Program-made: the position numbers and the translations under genes
The notes under the pieces: generated by a model
What the model was told of the DNA's origin: nothing
Databases searched by the model: none
What the model saw: only the letters and a program-made list of their open reading frames with translations
From: Roseomonas aerilata DSM 19363
GTDB lineage: Bacteria; Pseudomonadota; Alphaproteobacteria; Acetobacterales; Acetobacteraceae
Assembly (NCBI RefSeq): GCF_000711725.1
Contig: NZ_JONP01000005.1
Coordinates: forward strand, 62,001 to 126,000
DNA length: 64,000 nt
Direction: 5' to 3'
Shown: positions 34,899-42,871 of the stretch, one piece after another
Layout of the letters: each line of letters starts with the position of its first letter
Position numbering within the stretch: position 1 is the stretch's first letter

Positions 34899-35714
34899 GT
34901 GATGGGGGAGGCCCTGGCAAGCCCGCCGCGCAGCCTTTCCGGCCACCTGCGCCGCCTGCGCACCCGCCTCCGCCGCCTCTACGAGGATGACACGCCCTGG
35001 GCACGCCGGGGGCGCGACGTGCTGCTCGCCACCGACATCAGCATCCTCGTCTTTGTCATCGCGACGTCCTTCACGCCCGGCCACGCCTGGATCGAGGTGG
35101 TGGACGGCGTGCTCGGGCTGCTCCTGCTCGTTGAATTCACCGCCCGCTTCTTCGCCAGCCGAACACCGCGCCGGGACCTGCTTCACCCCTGGACCTGGGT
35201 GGACATGGTGGCGATCGCCTCCTTCCTCGTGCCTGTGACGGGGGAGGCCTTCGGCTTCCTGCGCGCGCTCCGCCTGCTGCGGGTGCTGCGGCTCTTCCGC
35301 GTGCTCGAGCGGCTGCGCGAGGTCTCGCCGCTCTTCCGGCGCGAGGAGGAAGCCGTCCTGGCCGCGGCGAACCTGATCGTCTTCATCTTCGTCATGACCG
35401 GGCTGGTCTACGCCACCCAGCACCGCTCCAATCCGCACATCACGAACTACGCGGACGCGCTCTACTTCACCATCACCTCGCTGACGACGACCGGCTTCGG
35501 AGACATCACCCTGCCGGGCACGACGGGGCGCATGCTCTCCGTCATCATCATGCTGGCGGGCGTCACGCTATTCCTGCGCCTCGCCCAGGCGATGTTCCGC
35601 CCCTCCAAGGTGCGGCACGACTGTCCCTCCTGCGGCCTGATGCGGCACGAGGCGGACGCGGTGCACTGCAAGGCCTGCGGCGTCGTCCTCAACATCCCCG
35701 ACGAGGGGCGCTGA
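34899..35714 (+). CDS. Voltage-gated-like potassium channel with C-terminal zinc ribbon
   Basis: A 271-residue six-helix ion channel subunit (ion_trans/Kv-like). The S4 voltage sensor has Arg every third residue (LRALRLLRVLRLFRVLERLR), and the pore selectivity filter is TTTGFGDI, the GFG variant of GYG, so K+ is the likely ion. After S6 comes a short cytoplasmic tail with two CxxC pairs (CPSCGLMRHEADAVHCKACG), a zinc-ribbon or knuckle at about residues 245-265. Channels of this bacterial group often have this tail. A tetramer in the inner membrane is expected. Start at 34899 or three bases later. Confidence 0.9.
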   Translation: MMGEALASPPRSLSGHLRRLRTRLRRLYEDDTPWARRGRDVLLATDISILVFVIATSFTPGHAWIEVVDGVLGLLLLVEFTARFFASRTPRRDLLHPWTWVDMVAIASFLVPVTGEAFGFLRALRLLRVLRLFRVLERLREVSPLFRREEEAVLAAANLIVFIFVMTGLVYATQHRSNPHITNYADALYFTITSLTTTGFGDITLPGTTGRMLSVIIMLAGVTLFLRLAQAMFRPSKVRHDCPSCGLMRHEADAVHCKACGVVLNIPDEGR

Positions 35715-35715
35715 A

Positions 35716-35730
35716 GGCCGCGGCGCGGCC
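35716..35730. terminator. Possible bidirectional terminator hairpin
   Basis: GGCCGCG-G-CGCGGCC exactly fills the 16 bases between the convergent stop codons of the channel gene and the DUF4336 gene. There is no T-run on either side, and such GC palindromes are frequent at this composition, so support is weak. Confidence 0.3.
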
Positions 35731-36876
35731 CTAGTCGATCAGCCAGCGGAAGGAGCGCCGCAGATGCTCCGTTCCGTCGCGCTCGAACCAGCGGCCATGG
35801 GCGAAGATCACCCGCTCCGGCCGCAGCGCGATGAGGCGGGAGGCCGCGCGTGCCGCCTCCGCCTGCCGCTGCCGCACGATGGCCCGCAGATAGGGCGGCG
35901 GCATGCCGTCCGGCGAGAGCACGCCGAAAGCCCAGGCGATCGGCCGCACCGGCAGCGGCACCTTCGGTGATTCGAGGTTGATGACGAGGTCCGTCAGCAC
36001 CAGCGTCTCGGTCGGCCGGTGGAACATCGCCGTCTCGGTGAAGCCGGCAACGCCCGGCACCGGCACGAGCTGGATCGCGTCCCCCCATTCCGACGGCGCC
36101 GTCTCGGCCAGGTCGTGGTCCAGCCGCAGCCCGCTGCGCCGCACCTGCCCGCGAGTGCGCAGGCCGGGCGTGGCCCAGGTGGTCGCCTCCGGGCAGGCGT
36201 CCGACCAGTCCTTCATGAAGGTCCAGTGTCCGAAGCTCGGCGCCACCAGGTGCCGCACCGGCCCGATCGCCTCCAGCTCGCCCTTGAGCTTGAGGGAGAA
36301 ACGCGTGGGGGAGTGTAGCAGCAGCCCGCCATCCAGCAGGCGGATCACCGTCATCCGTGTGCCCAGCACAGCGCCGAGCGCGCCCTCCAGCGTGCTGTCC
36401 ACGATGAAGAGCCCCTCCGCCACGGGCTTGGGCGTGTCGAGCGGTGGGTAGCTCACATGGTGCGCCACCGCGTGCTGATCCTGCGCCAGCAGCCGCGCCA
36501 CCGGCCCACTTCCCTGGCCCGGCCCCTGCCGCGGCGAGGCGCTGCTGAGGGCGGTCACCGCCAGCTCCGTGATGCCGAGGCCCACGAGAAGCGCCCGCGC
36601 CGCGTCGGGCTGCCGCCGCATGGCCAGCCCGGCCACCAGCAGCGCCGCGCCGCCGGCCGTGTCGAGCATCAGATGCTGGCGCATCGAGAGGGTCGGCGTC
36701 AGCCCGCCCTCGTAGTCGGTCAACGCCGCATAGCCCGCGTGATAGGCGCCCGCCGCGCCCAGCAGCCGCGAAACCGGCGGCGGCAGCACGCGCGAGGCCG
36801 AAAGGCCGCCGAGCAGGGCGGCCATGCCGTAGTCGATCAGCCCGTGCAGCCGGGTGGAGATAATCATCGGGCGCAT
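35731..36876 (-). CDS. DUF4336 protein with N-terminal membrane domain
   Basis: A 381-residue protein in two parts. Residues about 1-140 are hydrophobic with four helices (HGLIDYGMAALLGGLSASRV, MLDTAGGAALLVAGLAM, LLVGLGITELAVTAL). Residues about 170-381 match DUF4336, a metallo-beta-lactamase-like fold, with the markers HLVAPSFGHWTFMKDW, LVLTDLVINLES and a final RVIFAHGRWFERDGTEHLRR. The function is unknown. AAGGA lies four bases before the ATG at 36876, which decides the start. The join of the two domains in one chain is worth comparing with relatives that have only the second. Confidence 0.78.
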   Translation of the reverse strand: MRPMIISTRLHGLIDYGMAALLGGLSASRVLPPPVSRLLGAAGAYHAGYAALTDYEGGLTPTLSMRQHLMLDTAGGAALLVAGLAMRRQPDAARALLVGLGITELAVTALSSASPRQGPGQGSGPVARLLAQDQHAVAHHVSYPPLDTPKPVAEGLFIVDSTLEGALGAVLGTRMTVIRLLDGGLLLHSPTRFSLKLKGELEAIGPVRHLVAPSFGHWTFMKDWSDACPEATTWATPGLRTRGQVRRSGLRLDHDLAETAPSEWGDAIQLVPVPGVAGFTETAMFHRPTETLVLTDLVINLESPKVPLPVRPIAWAFGVLSPDGMPPPYLRAIVRQRQAEAARAASRLIALRPERVIFAHGRWFERDGTEHLRRSFRWLID

Positions 36877-37026
36877 CCGATCCTTGGGGGCCCCGGGAAA
36901 ACGGGACCGCCGCGGGATAGATGCATTCCGGGCGAGGAAACGTGGGCGCACGCGAGCCACCGCCGCGCGGGGCGGATGAGAATGCCCTTCAGCCGGCCCG
37001 GTCAGGGGCCGGCGGGCGGAAGGGCG

Positions 37027-37266
37027 TCAGCCCTCCTCCTCGTCGTCGGCGCCGCGCAGGTCGCAGGCGATGACATAGGCCGGGGAACCGTCCTCGGCCT
37101 CCATCTCCTCGATGATGTCGATGCCGTAGATGTCGATGTCCCCGTCATCCTCCTCGCCGCCGAGCATGATGCCGAGGGCGATGGGGCGGGAGGCGTCGAG
37201 CTTCTGCAGCTCGGCGATCAGGGCGCCGACCGTCATGGTCTCGGTGGCCTGGTTCTCGTCGGACAT
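37027..37266 (-). CDS. Small acidic hypothetical protein
   Basis: A 79-residue protein, strongly acidic, with many Asp/Glu in the middle (GGEEDDGDIDIYGIDIIEEM) and at the end (ADDEEEG). It begins MSDENQATETMTVGALIAEL, which looks like a short helical module (VGALIAELQKLDASRPI), a pattern seen in small proteins of unknown role in Proteobacteria. The ATG at 37266 has AGGAG upstream. It is 87 bp beyond the holC end on the same strand and could be cotranscribed with it. Confidence 0.65.
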   Translation of the reverse strand: MSDENQATETMTVGALIAELQKLDASRPIALGIMLGGEEDDGDIDIYGIDIIEEMEAEDGSPAYVIACDLRGADDEEEG

Positions 37267-37353
37267 GGGGGTCGCTCCTGAAGGCTGCGCCGATGTGGCA
37301 GGCCGCGAGGGAGCGGGCAAGGGCGGGGCGCGTGACGGGCGCGTGAACGTGGC

Positions 37354-37800
37354 CTAGTCCCGCTTCATCCAGCCGGAAGGGCCCTGCTGCCAGTAGGTCA
37401 GCGCGTGCCCGGCCGCCTTGCCGCGGCGCCAGCGGTCGCGCGCCGCCTGCAAGGCCGCGGGGTCGTTGCCGTCGAAGAGGTCGAAGACGCGGTCGAAGGA
37501 CTCGGCCCGCGCCGTCTCCGCGCCGTCGGCGAGGAAGAGGTGCCGCGCGCCGTTGGGCGCCTCGTCCTCGGTCGTCAGCCAGATCGGCTGGAGGTCGGCA
37601 TCGCCGGTGGCGGGGGTGCCATGGGGCAGCCAGTCCGGCTCGGGGCAGAGCCAGAGGGCCGTGTCCAGCGCCGCCAGCCGCTCCGGCCCCCCCACCCGCA
37701 CCACGGCGCGGCCGCCGGTGGCCAGCACGCGGCCGAGCAGCCGGGGCAGCGCCACCTCCAGTGCCGTGCGGGTCAGGTGGTAGAAGCCGATCTCGCTCAT
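37354..37800 (-). CDS. holC: DNA polymerase III subunit chi
   Basis: A 148-residue protein of the HolC family. It starts MSEIGFYHLTRTALEVALPR, has LATGGRAVVRVGGPERLAAL and LWLCPEPDWLPHG, and ends with RWRRGKAAGHALTYWQQGP and a final basic-aromatic GWMKRD, all usual for alphaproteobacterial chi. Chi links the clamp loader to single-strand binding protein at the replication fork. The ATG overlaps the stop of the M17 peptidase gene upstream. The pairing of holC with pepA is conserved in many Proteobacteria. Confidence 0.93.
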   Translation of the reverse strand: MSEIGFYHLTRTALEVALPRLLGRVLATGGRAVVRVGGPERLAALDTALWLCPEPDWLPHGTPATGDADLQPIWLTTEDEAPNGARHLFLADGAETARAESFDRVFDLFDGNDPAALQAARDRWRRGKAAGHALTYWQQGPSGWMKRD

Positions 37801-39278
37801 GCCGCCCGGGAGGTCTCGAAGCGGTCCGCGACCAGCCGGTCGAGCAGCCGCACGCCGAAGCCGCTGGGGCCGGGGGGCAGGGGATAGGCGCCGCTCTCCA
37901 CCCCTTCCTCCCGCAGGTCCATCCCGGCGATGTCGAGATGCGCCCAGGGCGCGTCGCCCCCCGCGAACTCCCCCAGGAAGGCCGCGGCCTGGCAGGCATC
38001 GGGCAGGAACTTCCCCGCCCATCCCGGCCCCCCGCCGCCGACCGGCAGGCAGTGGCGGAGGTCGGCGATCGCGCTGTCGAGGTCGCGGCGGTGCTTGGCC
38101 CCGATCGGCATGGGCCAGAGCGGCTCCCCCACCGCCTCGCCCGCCGCCATCAGGGCGTCTCGCAGGATGTCGTCGTTCCCGAAGAGCCCCGCGCGATGGT
38201 GGCCGAGGGCCGAGACGATGCTGCCCGTGAGCGTCGCAAGATCGATGATCGCGCGCGGCCGCAGCCCGCGGGCGTGGTGCAGCGCGTCCGCCAGCACCAG
38301 CCGCCCCTCGGCGTCGGTGTCCACCACCTCCACCGTGCGGCCGGAGGCGGTGCGGAGCACGTCGCCGGGGCGGTAGCTCTCGGCGCCCGTCGCGTTCTCG
38401 GCGACGGCCAGCACGGCCACGGCATGGACAGGGCTGCGGCGCAGCGCGAGGGCCAGGATCGCCCCCGCGCAGGCGGCCGCGCCGGCCATGTCGCCCTTCA
38501 TCGCCTCCATCCCCTTGGCGGGCTTGATGGAGATGCCGCCGGTGTCGAAGGTGATGCCCTTGCCGACGAAGGCGACCGGCGCGCCTTCCCCTCGCCAGCG
38601 CAGCACCACCAGCCGCGGCGGATGCGCCGATCCCCGCCCGACCGCGAGCAGGCCGCCATAGCCGCCCCGCTCCAGCCAGTCGCGCCCGAGCACCGTCACC
38701 TCGATCCCGTGCTTGCGCAGCCCGGTCAGCCGCTCGGCGAAGGTAGTGGGGGTCAGGCGGTTGGCCGGCTCGGCCGCCAGGTCGCGCGCGAGGCCGACGC
38801 CGCGCAGCACCGCCTCCACCCGCGCGAAAGCCGGCGCCGCGGCGGCGGCATCGTCCACCAGCAGGTCCAGCCGCCGCAGGTCGCGCCGCGGGCCGGTGGA
38901 GAGGTTCGGCAGCCGGTGCCCGCGCATTCCCGCGCCCATGGCGAGCTGCGCGACCGCGCCCGGGGCCAGCCCGCGCGCGTCGATCACGGCGTGACGCACC
39001 GGCGTCGAATCCCGGTCCTCGGGGGCCGTCGTCATGGAGGCGACGGCGAGCGCGCCCGCCACCTCCAGCCGCAGCGGGTGTGGCGGGCCCGCGCCGATCA
39101 GCCAGGCGGTGCGCCCGCCCAGCACGCCGTCCAGCCGCAGCGCCTCTCCCCTCGCCGCGTCGAAGCGCGCGACGGCGGCCAGCGGCGCGTAGGCGGCGGG
39201 CAGCAACTCGTCCGGCAGGGCCGGGAAGGCCACCGGATGGCGGCCGCGCGGCAGCTCGGTCAGGCGGAGCTTCAGCAC
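37797..39278 (-). CDS. M17 leucyl aminopeptidase family protein (second paralogue)
   Basis: A 493-residue M17 metallopeptidase. The C-terminal catalytic domain keeps the two-zinc site: GKGITFDTGGISIKPAKGME (Lys and Asp ligands), DMAGAAACAGA, and VDTDAEGRLVLADAL (Asp and Glu ligands, catalytic Arg). Canonical M17 has NTDAEGRL; here the first residue is Asp. The N-terminal domain is diverged from the neighbour pepA (39291-40955). It may have a different role or substrate, for example as a regulatory or PepB-like enzyme. The stop overlaps the holC start (ATGA). Acts in the cytoplasm as a hexamer if like its family. Confidence 0.9.
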   Translation of the reverse strand: MLKLRLTELPRGRHPVAFPALPDELLPAAYAPLAAVARFDAARGEALRLDGVLGGRTAWLIGAGPPHPLRLEVAGALAVASMTTAPEDRDSTPVRHAVIDARGLAPGAVAQLAMGAGMRGHRLPNLSTGPRRDLRRLDLLVDDAAAAAPAFARVEAVLRGVGLARDLAAEPANRLTPTTFAERLTGLRKHGIEVTVLGRDWLERGGYGGLLAVGRGSAHPPRLVVLRWRGEGAPVAFVGKGITFDTGGISIKPAKGMEAMKGDMAGAAACAGAILALALRRSPVHAVAVLAVAENATGAESYRPGDVLRTASGRTVEVVDTDAEGRLVLADALHHARGLRPRAIIDLATLTGSIVSALGHHRAGLFGNDDILRDALMAAGEAVGEPLWPMPIGAKHRRDLDSAIADLRHCLPVGGGGPGWAGKFLPDACQAAAFLGEFAGGDAPWAHLDIAGMDLREEGVESGAYPLPPGPSGFGVRLLDRLVADRFETSRAA

Positions 39279-39290
39279 GGCCGGCCGCCG

Positions 39291-40955
39291 TCAGCGCCGG
39301 GGGCGGCGCGTCGCCGGCCGCGCCGCGCGGGCGGGGGCGGGCGGGGCCACGGGCTCGGCGATGGAGGCGTCGCTCGCCGCCCCGCCCTCGGCCAGGATGG
39401 CCGGGGATTCGCTGCCGGTGCCGCTGACCGCCGCCTCGGGCTCGCCCGCGGGGACCGGCGCCTCGGCCGCGCGGCCCTCGTGGTGCTCGGCCACCAGCCG
39501 GTCCAGCAGGCGCACGCCCCAGGCCGTCGCGCCCTTGGGCACGGTCGGCTGGTCCTTCCCGCCCCAGGCGACGCCGGCGATGTCGAGATGCGCCCAGGGG
39601 CAGCCGTCGACGAAGCGCTGGAGGAACTGCGCGGCCGTGATCGAGCCGCCGGCGCGACCGCCGCCCACGTTCTTCATGTCCGCGATGTCGGACTTGATGG
39701 CGCGGTCATAGGCCTCGCCCAGCGGCATCCGCCAGGCGAGCTCGCCCACGGACTTGCCGGCCTCCTGGATGCGCGCCGCCAGCCCCTCGTCGTTCGAGAA
39801 CAGGCCTGCATGCTCGTTGCCGAGCGCGACGATGATCGCGCCCGTCAGCGTCGCGAGGTTCACCATGAAGGCGGGGTCGAAGCGCTTCTTGCAGTAGGAC
39901 AGCACGTCCGCCAGCACGAGCCGCCCCTCGGCATCCGTGTTGATCACCTCGATCGTCTGCCCGGAATAGGAGGTGACGACGTCGCCCGGCCGCACCGCGG
40001 TGCCGGAAGGCATGTTCTCCACGAGGCCGACGAGCCCGACCACGTCCACCTTCGCCTTCCGGCCGGCCAGCGCCATCATCAGCCCGGCCACGGTGCCGGC
40101 GCCGGCCATGTCCCACTTCATGTCCTCCATCCCGGCGGCGGGCTTGATGGAGATGCCGCCGGTGTCGAAGGTCACGCCCTTGCCGATGAAGGCGATCGGC
40201 TGGCTGTCCTTCTTCTTCGAATCCGTGCCGTTCCAGCGCATCACCACCATGCGCGGCGGCTGCGCCGATCCCTGGGAGACGCAGAGCATCGAGCCGAACC
40301 CGAGCTTCTCGAGGTCCTTCTGCCCGAAGACCTCCACCTCCACGCCGAGCTTCTCCAGCTTGCGCAGCCGGTCGGCGAATTCGGGCGGGTTGAGGATATT
40401 GGCGGGCTCGCTGACCAGCTCGCGCGTCAGGAACACGCCCTCGGCGATGGCGCGGCGGCTCGCCCATTCGGCCTTCGCGGCGTGCGGATCGTCGCAGAGC
40501 ACCTTCACGCCCGCCAGCCGCGGCTTGTCCTCGGGCTTCTCGGTCGTGCGGTAGCGGTCGAAGCGCCAGGCGCGCAGCACGGCGCCGAGTGCGACATCCG
40601 CCGCCGCCCCGGCCCAACCGCCGATGGCCCGCGCGTCGATCGAGGCCAGCGCCTCCCGCCCGAGCGCCGCGACAGCGTTCCCGCCCGCCGCCTCGGCCCC
40701 GGCCGGGTCCAGCGAATCGCGCTTGCCGAGGCCGACCAGCACCAGCCGCGAGAGCCCGCCGCCGGGGGCGTAGAGGGTCGTCGCCTGGCCCTTGCGGCCC
40801 TTGAACTCCGCCGCCGCCGCCCCGCGCGCCAGGTTGCCGCCCAGCAGCCGGTCCCATTCGCCCATCAGGGCGCCGCCGAGATCCTCCTCCGCCAGCGGAA
40901 GGACGAGGGCGCCGCTCTCGGGCAGGGAGGCTTTGGCAAAGGCAATGTCGAGCAT
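39291..40955 (-). CDS. pepA: Leucyl aminopeptidase PepA
   Basis: A 554-residue M17 aminopeptidase that removes N-terminal residues from peptides; PepA also binds DNA in some bacteria. The catalytic motifs are canonical: FIGKGVTFDTGGISIKPAAG, DMKWDMAGAGTV, and INTDAEGRLVLADVL. The N-terminal alpha/beta domain starts MLDIAFAKASLPESGALVLP at ATG 40955. The end is unusual: after the normal stop of the fold (LLDRLVAEHHEG) there is a tail of about 65 residues rich in Ala, Pro and Glu, ending RAARPATRRPRR. It is followed, 12 bp on, by its diverged paralogue, then holC. Confidence 0.95.
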   Translation of the reverse strand: MLDIAFAKASLPESGALVLPLAEEDLGGALMGEWDRLLGGNLARGAAAAEFKGRKGQATTLYAPGGGLSRLVLVGLGKRDSLDPAGAEAAGGNAVAALGREALASIDARAIGGWAGAAADVALGAVLRAWRFDRYRTTEKPEDKPRLAGVKVLCDDPHAAKAEWASRRAIAEGVFLTRELVSEPANILNPPEFADRLRKLEKLGVEVEVFGQKDLEKLGFGSMLCVSQGSAQPPRMVVMRWNGTDSKKKDSQPIAFIGKGVTFDTGGISIKPAAGMEDMKWDMAGAGTVAGLMMALAGRKAKVDVVGLVGLVENMPSGTAVRPGDVVTSYSGQTIEVINTDAEGRLVLADVLSYCKKRFDPAFMVNLATLTGAIIVALGNEHAGLFSNDEGLAARIQEAGKSVGELAWRMPLGEAYDRAIKSDIADMKNVGGGRAGGSITAAQFLQRFVDGCPWAHLDIAGVAWGGKDQPTVPKGATAWGVRLLDRLVAEHHEGRAAEAPVPAGEPEAAVSGTGSESPAILAEGGAASDASIAEPVAPPAPARAARPATRRPRR

Positions 40956-41101
40956 GGGGGATCCCGGGTCTGTCAGCCGAGAGATAGCATTGACGGGGCA
41001 ATACGCCACGTCGCCCCGGGCCGAGACGGGGCAGCCATGCCGCTTTCATCGTTTCGTCAACGCGCCGTGATGACGCCAGGCTCCACCGCCCCACCCCGGC
41101 G

Positions 41102-41440
41102 CATCGCCAGGAGGCCCGCCTTTCCCGCTCCGCCCGCCTGCTCGACCTTCTCCAGGCGCTCCGCCGCCGCCGACGGCCCGTCACGGCCGCCCGGCTGGCA
41201 GAGGAGCTCGGCGTCTCCCCGCGCACCCTCTACCGCGACATCGCGACCCTCGTGGCCGGGGGCGCGCCGATCGAGGGCGAGGCGGGGCTCGGCCATGTCA
41301 TGCGCCGCGGCTTCTTCCTGCCGCCGCTGAGCCTCACGGCGGACGAGGTGGATGCGCTCATTCTCGGCCTCCGCCTCGTCACCCGCCGCGGGGGGATTGG
41401 CGGGCGGCGCAGAACAACGACGTCTCCTGACAGGAACTGA
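41102..41440 (+). pseudogene. Truncated YafY/WYL-type HTH regulator remnant
   Basis: The frame reads RLSRSARLLDLLQALRRRRR, then the HTH (AARLAEELGVSPRTLYRDI) and the linker GGAPIEGEAGLGHVMRRGFF, LPPLSLTADEVDALILGLRL, all typical of the first 95 residues of YafY-like regulators. Then it runs into unrelated GGIGGRRRTTTSPDRN and stops; the whole WYL domain (about 130 residues) is gone. No ATG, GTG or TTG lies in this frame between the upstream stop (40991) and the HTH, so the start is lost too. The end lies 43 bp before a VOC gene, the usual partner of such regulators. Boundaries are approximate. Confidence 0.75.
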
Positions 41441-41447
41441 CAGGGAG
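41424..41447. promoter_or_regulatory. Possible relict operator of the lost YafY-type regulator
   Basis: Two direct CTGACAGG words (41427-41434 and 41437-41444), framed by CTCC and GGGAG, form an imperfect dyad within the last codons of the regulator remnant and 40-60 bp before the VOC gene ATG. The position is right for an operator of the VOC gene. The link with the regulator is inferred. Confidence 0.35.
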
Positions 41448-41483
41448 GGGGCGCAGGAAGGGCGGGCAACAGGAGACCACCCC

Positions 41484-41843
41484 ATGCCCGACCTCAGCCT
41501 TACCCTCCTCCTCGTGGACAGCCCGGCCGCGAGCACCACCTTCTACGCGGACCTCCTCGGGCGGGAGCCCGCCGAGGCCTCCCCCACCTTCGCGATGTTC
41601 ACCATGCCCTCCGGCGCGGGAAGCGGCCTCTGGTCCCGCCACACGGTGGAGCCGGCGCCGGGCGCGATGGCGGGCGCGGCGGAACTCGCCTTCGCGGTGC
41701 CGGACCTGGGCGCCGTGCACGCGGACTGGTCCGCCCGCGGCCTCCGGATCGCCCAGGTGCCGACCGGGCTCGATATCGGCCGAACCTTCGTCGCGCTCGC
41801 CCCCGACGGCCACCAACTTCGGGTCTTCACCCCGGCTGGCTGA
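41484..41843 (+). CDS. VOC-family (glyoxalase/bleomycin-resistance-like) protein
   Basis: A 119-residue single-fold VOC protein. It begins MPDLSLTLLLVDSPAASTTF, has the middle turn GAMAGAAELAFAVPDLGAVH and ends APDGHQLRVFTPAG, a pattern common in PhnB-like/drug-phenotype VOC proteins. It probably works as a dimer that binds a metal or a small hydrophobic ligand; the activity is unknown. AGGAG lies nine bases before the ATG. The decayed YafY-type regulator just upstream suggests that its control has been lost or rewired. Confidence 0.88.
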   Translation: MPDLSLTLLLVDSPAASTTFYADLLGREPAEASPTFAMFTMPSGAGSGLWSRHTVEPAPGAMAGAAELAFAVPDLGAVHADWSARGLRIAQVPTGLDIGRTFVALAPDGHQLRVFTPAG

Positions 41844-41879
41844 CGGAAAAGGGGGCGGCCCGGCCCCCCGGCTATGCGT

Positions 41880-42107
41880 TCAGCGCCAGCCCCCGCGCCC
41901 GTAATACCCGCCATGCCCGTAGCCATAGCCGCGATAGCCATAGGCCGGCGCCGAGTAGGCGTAGGAGCGGTAGGCCGGCCCGCCATAGCCCCGGCCATAG
42001 CCGCCGTATCCGCCGCCATAACCGACGGGATAGGCGACGCAGCCGGCCAGCGAGGCAGCGGCGACGACCAGGGTGAGCGCGCGAAGCAGCCGTGAGCGGT
42101 TGGTCAT
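41880..42107 (-). CDS. Small Gly/Tyr-rich lipoprotein
   Basis: A 75-residue protein: lipoprotein signal MTNRSRLLRALTLVVAAASL with lipobox LAGC (Cys23), then a low-complexity tail built from Gly, Tyr and Arg (GYGGGYGGYGRGYGG and GHGGYYGRGGWR). Such tails occur in envelope proteins of Acetobacteraceae and other alphaproteobacteria and have no defined role. A perfect GGAGG site lies five bases before the ATG. It is a single gene between the VOC and cupin genes. Confidence 0.75.
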   Translation of the reverse strand: MTNRSRLLRALTLVVAAASLAGCVAYPVGYGGGYGGYGRGYGGPAYRSYAYSAPAYGYRGYGYGHGGYYGRGGWR

Positions 42108-42264
42108 GGGGACCTCCTCCCGGCAGGGTGGCGGCGAGGGGCCGACGCCACGTGCCAGGAGGGAATAACGCCCGCCGCGGCTGTCTGAAGCGCGGCGGGA
42201 TCGCGGCCGTGCCGTGGCAGGCGGGCTGCGCGCGGGGTCGTGATCGCGCCCCGCGATGTCGCCT

Positions 42265-42726
42265 TCAGGGAACCGGGTGCACGTCGTCCGCCCGCTGCGG
42301 CGGCAGCTTGATGGCCACCGCACGGAACCGCCCCGTCGACGGGCGCGAGCCCGCATGCGCGGTGCGGCGGGGAATGATGATCAGGTCGCCGGGCTTGATC
42401 TGAACCTCCCGCTCCCCGAGCCAGAAGGAGCCGGTGCCGTCGAGGATGAGCTGGATTTCGTCGGCATCCGCGTGGAAGTGCTTCATCACGTTGCCGCTCT
42501 GGATCGCGACGGTGCCGTGCTCCGTGTCCACCAGGGTGCGGGAGCGAAGGTCGGCGCCGGGACGCGGCGCGCCGATCTCGTCCTCGGTCATGCTGAACAG
42601 GTTGACGATCCGCGGCTCCATCGCGGGCCGCCCGGCCTGGGCCCAGGCATGGGGCACCACATCCGCCGCGAAGAGGCCGGCGGTGAAGGCGAGGGCGAAG
42701 CCGCCGAGGATGACCGGAAGGCGCAT
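42265..42726 (-). CDS. Secreted or membrane-anchored cupin domain protein
   Basis: A 153-residue protein with a hydrophobic N-terminus (LPVILGGFALAFTAGLFAAD) followed by AWAQ, consistent with a signal peptide. The cupin core has the metal site HFHADADEIQLILDGTGSFW and the second motif IKPGDLIIIPRRTAHAGSRP; the His-His-Glu-His set is complete, so a metal (Mn, Fe or Ni) is likely bound. The reaction is unknown. The ATG at 42726 has AGGGGAAC upstream. It is divergent from cysQ across 145 bp. Confidence 0.85.
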   Translation of the reverse strand: MRLPVILGGFALAFTAGLFAADVVPHAWAQAGRPAMEPRIVNLFSMTEDEIGAPRPGADLRSRTLVDTEHGTVAIQSGNVMKHFHADADEIQLILDGTGSFWLGEREVQIKPGDLIIIPRRTAHAGSRPSTGRFRAVAIKLPPQRADDVHPVP

Positions 42727-42871
42727 GGAGGTTCCCCTGGTTGGTTGGCAGCGATGATGGGCCGCCCCGCCCCGCCGCGCCGCCGCAACATCCCAGGATG
42801 GCCAGGGGATGAGGCCAGGGGATGACGGCCAGGGCTGCCCCTGCACCCCCCGCCCGCGCTATGCCCATCCG

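Noticed and set aside
41880-42107. Gly/Tyr-rich tail as a tandem DNA repeat or pseudogene
   Set aside because: A correct lipobox, a perfect ribosome site and an intact frame favour a real small lipoprotein; codon-level repeats are too short and irregular for a tandem array.
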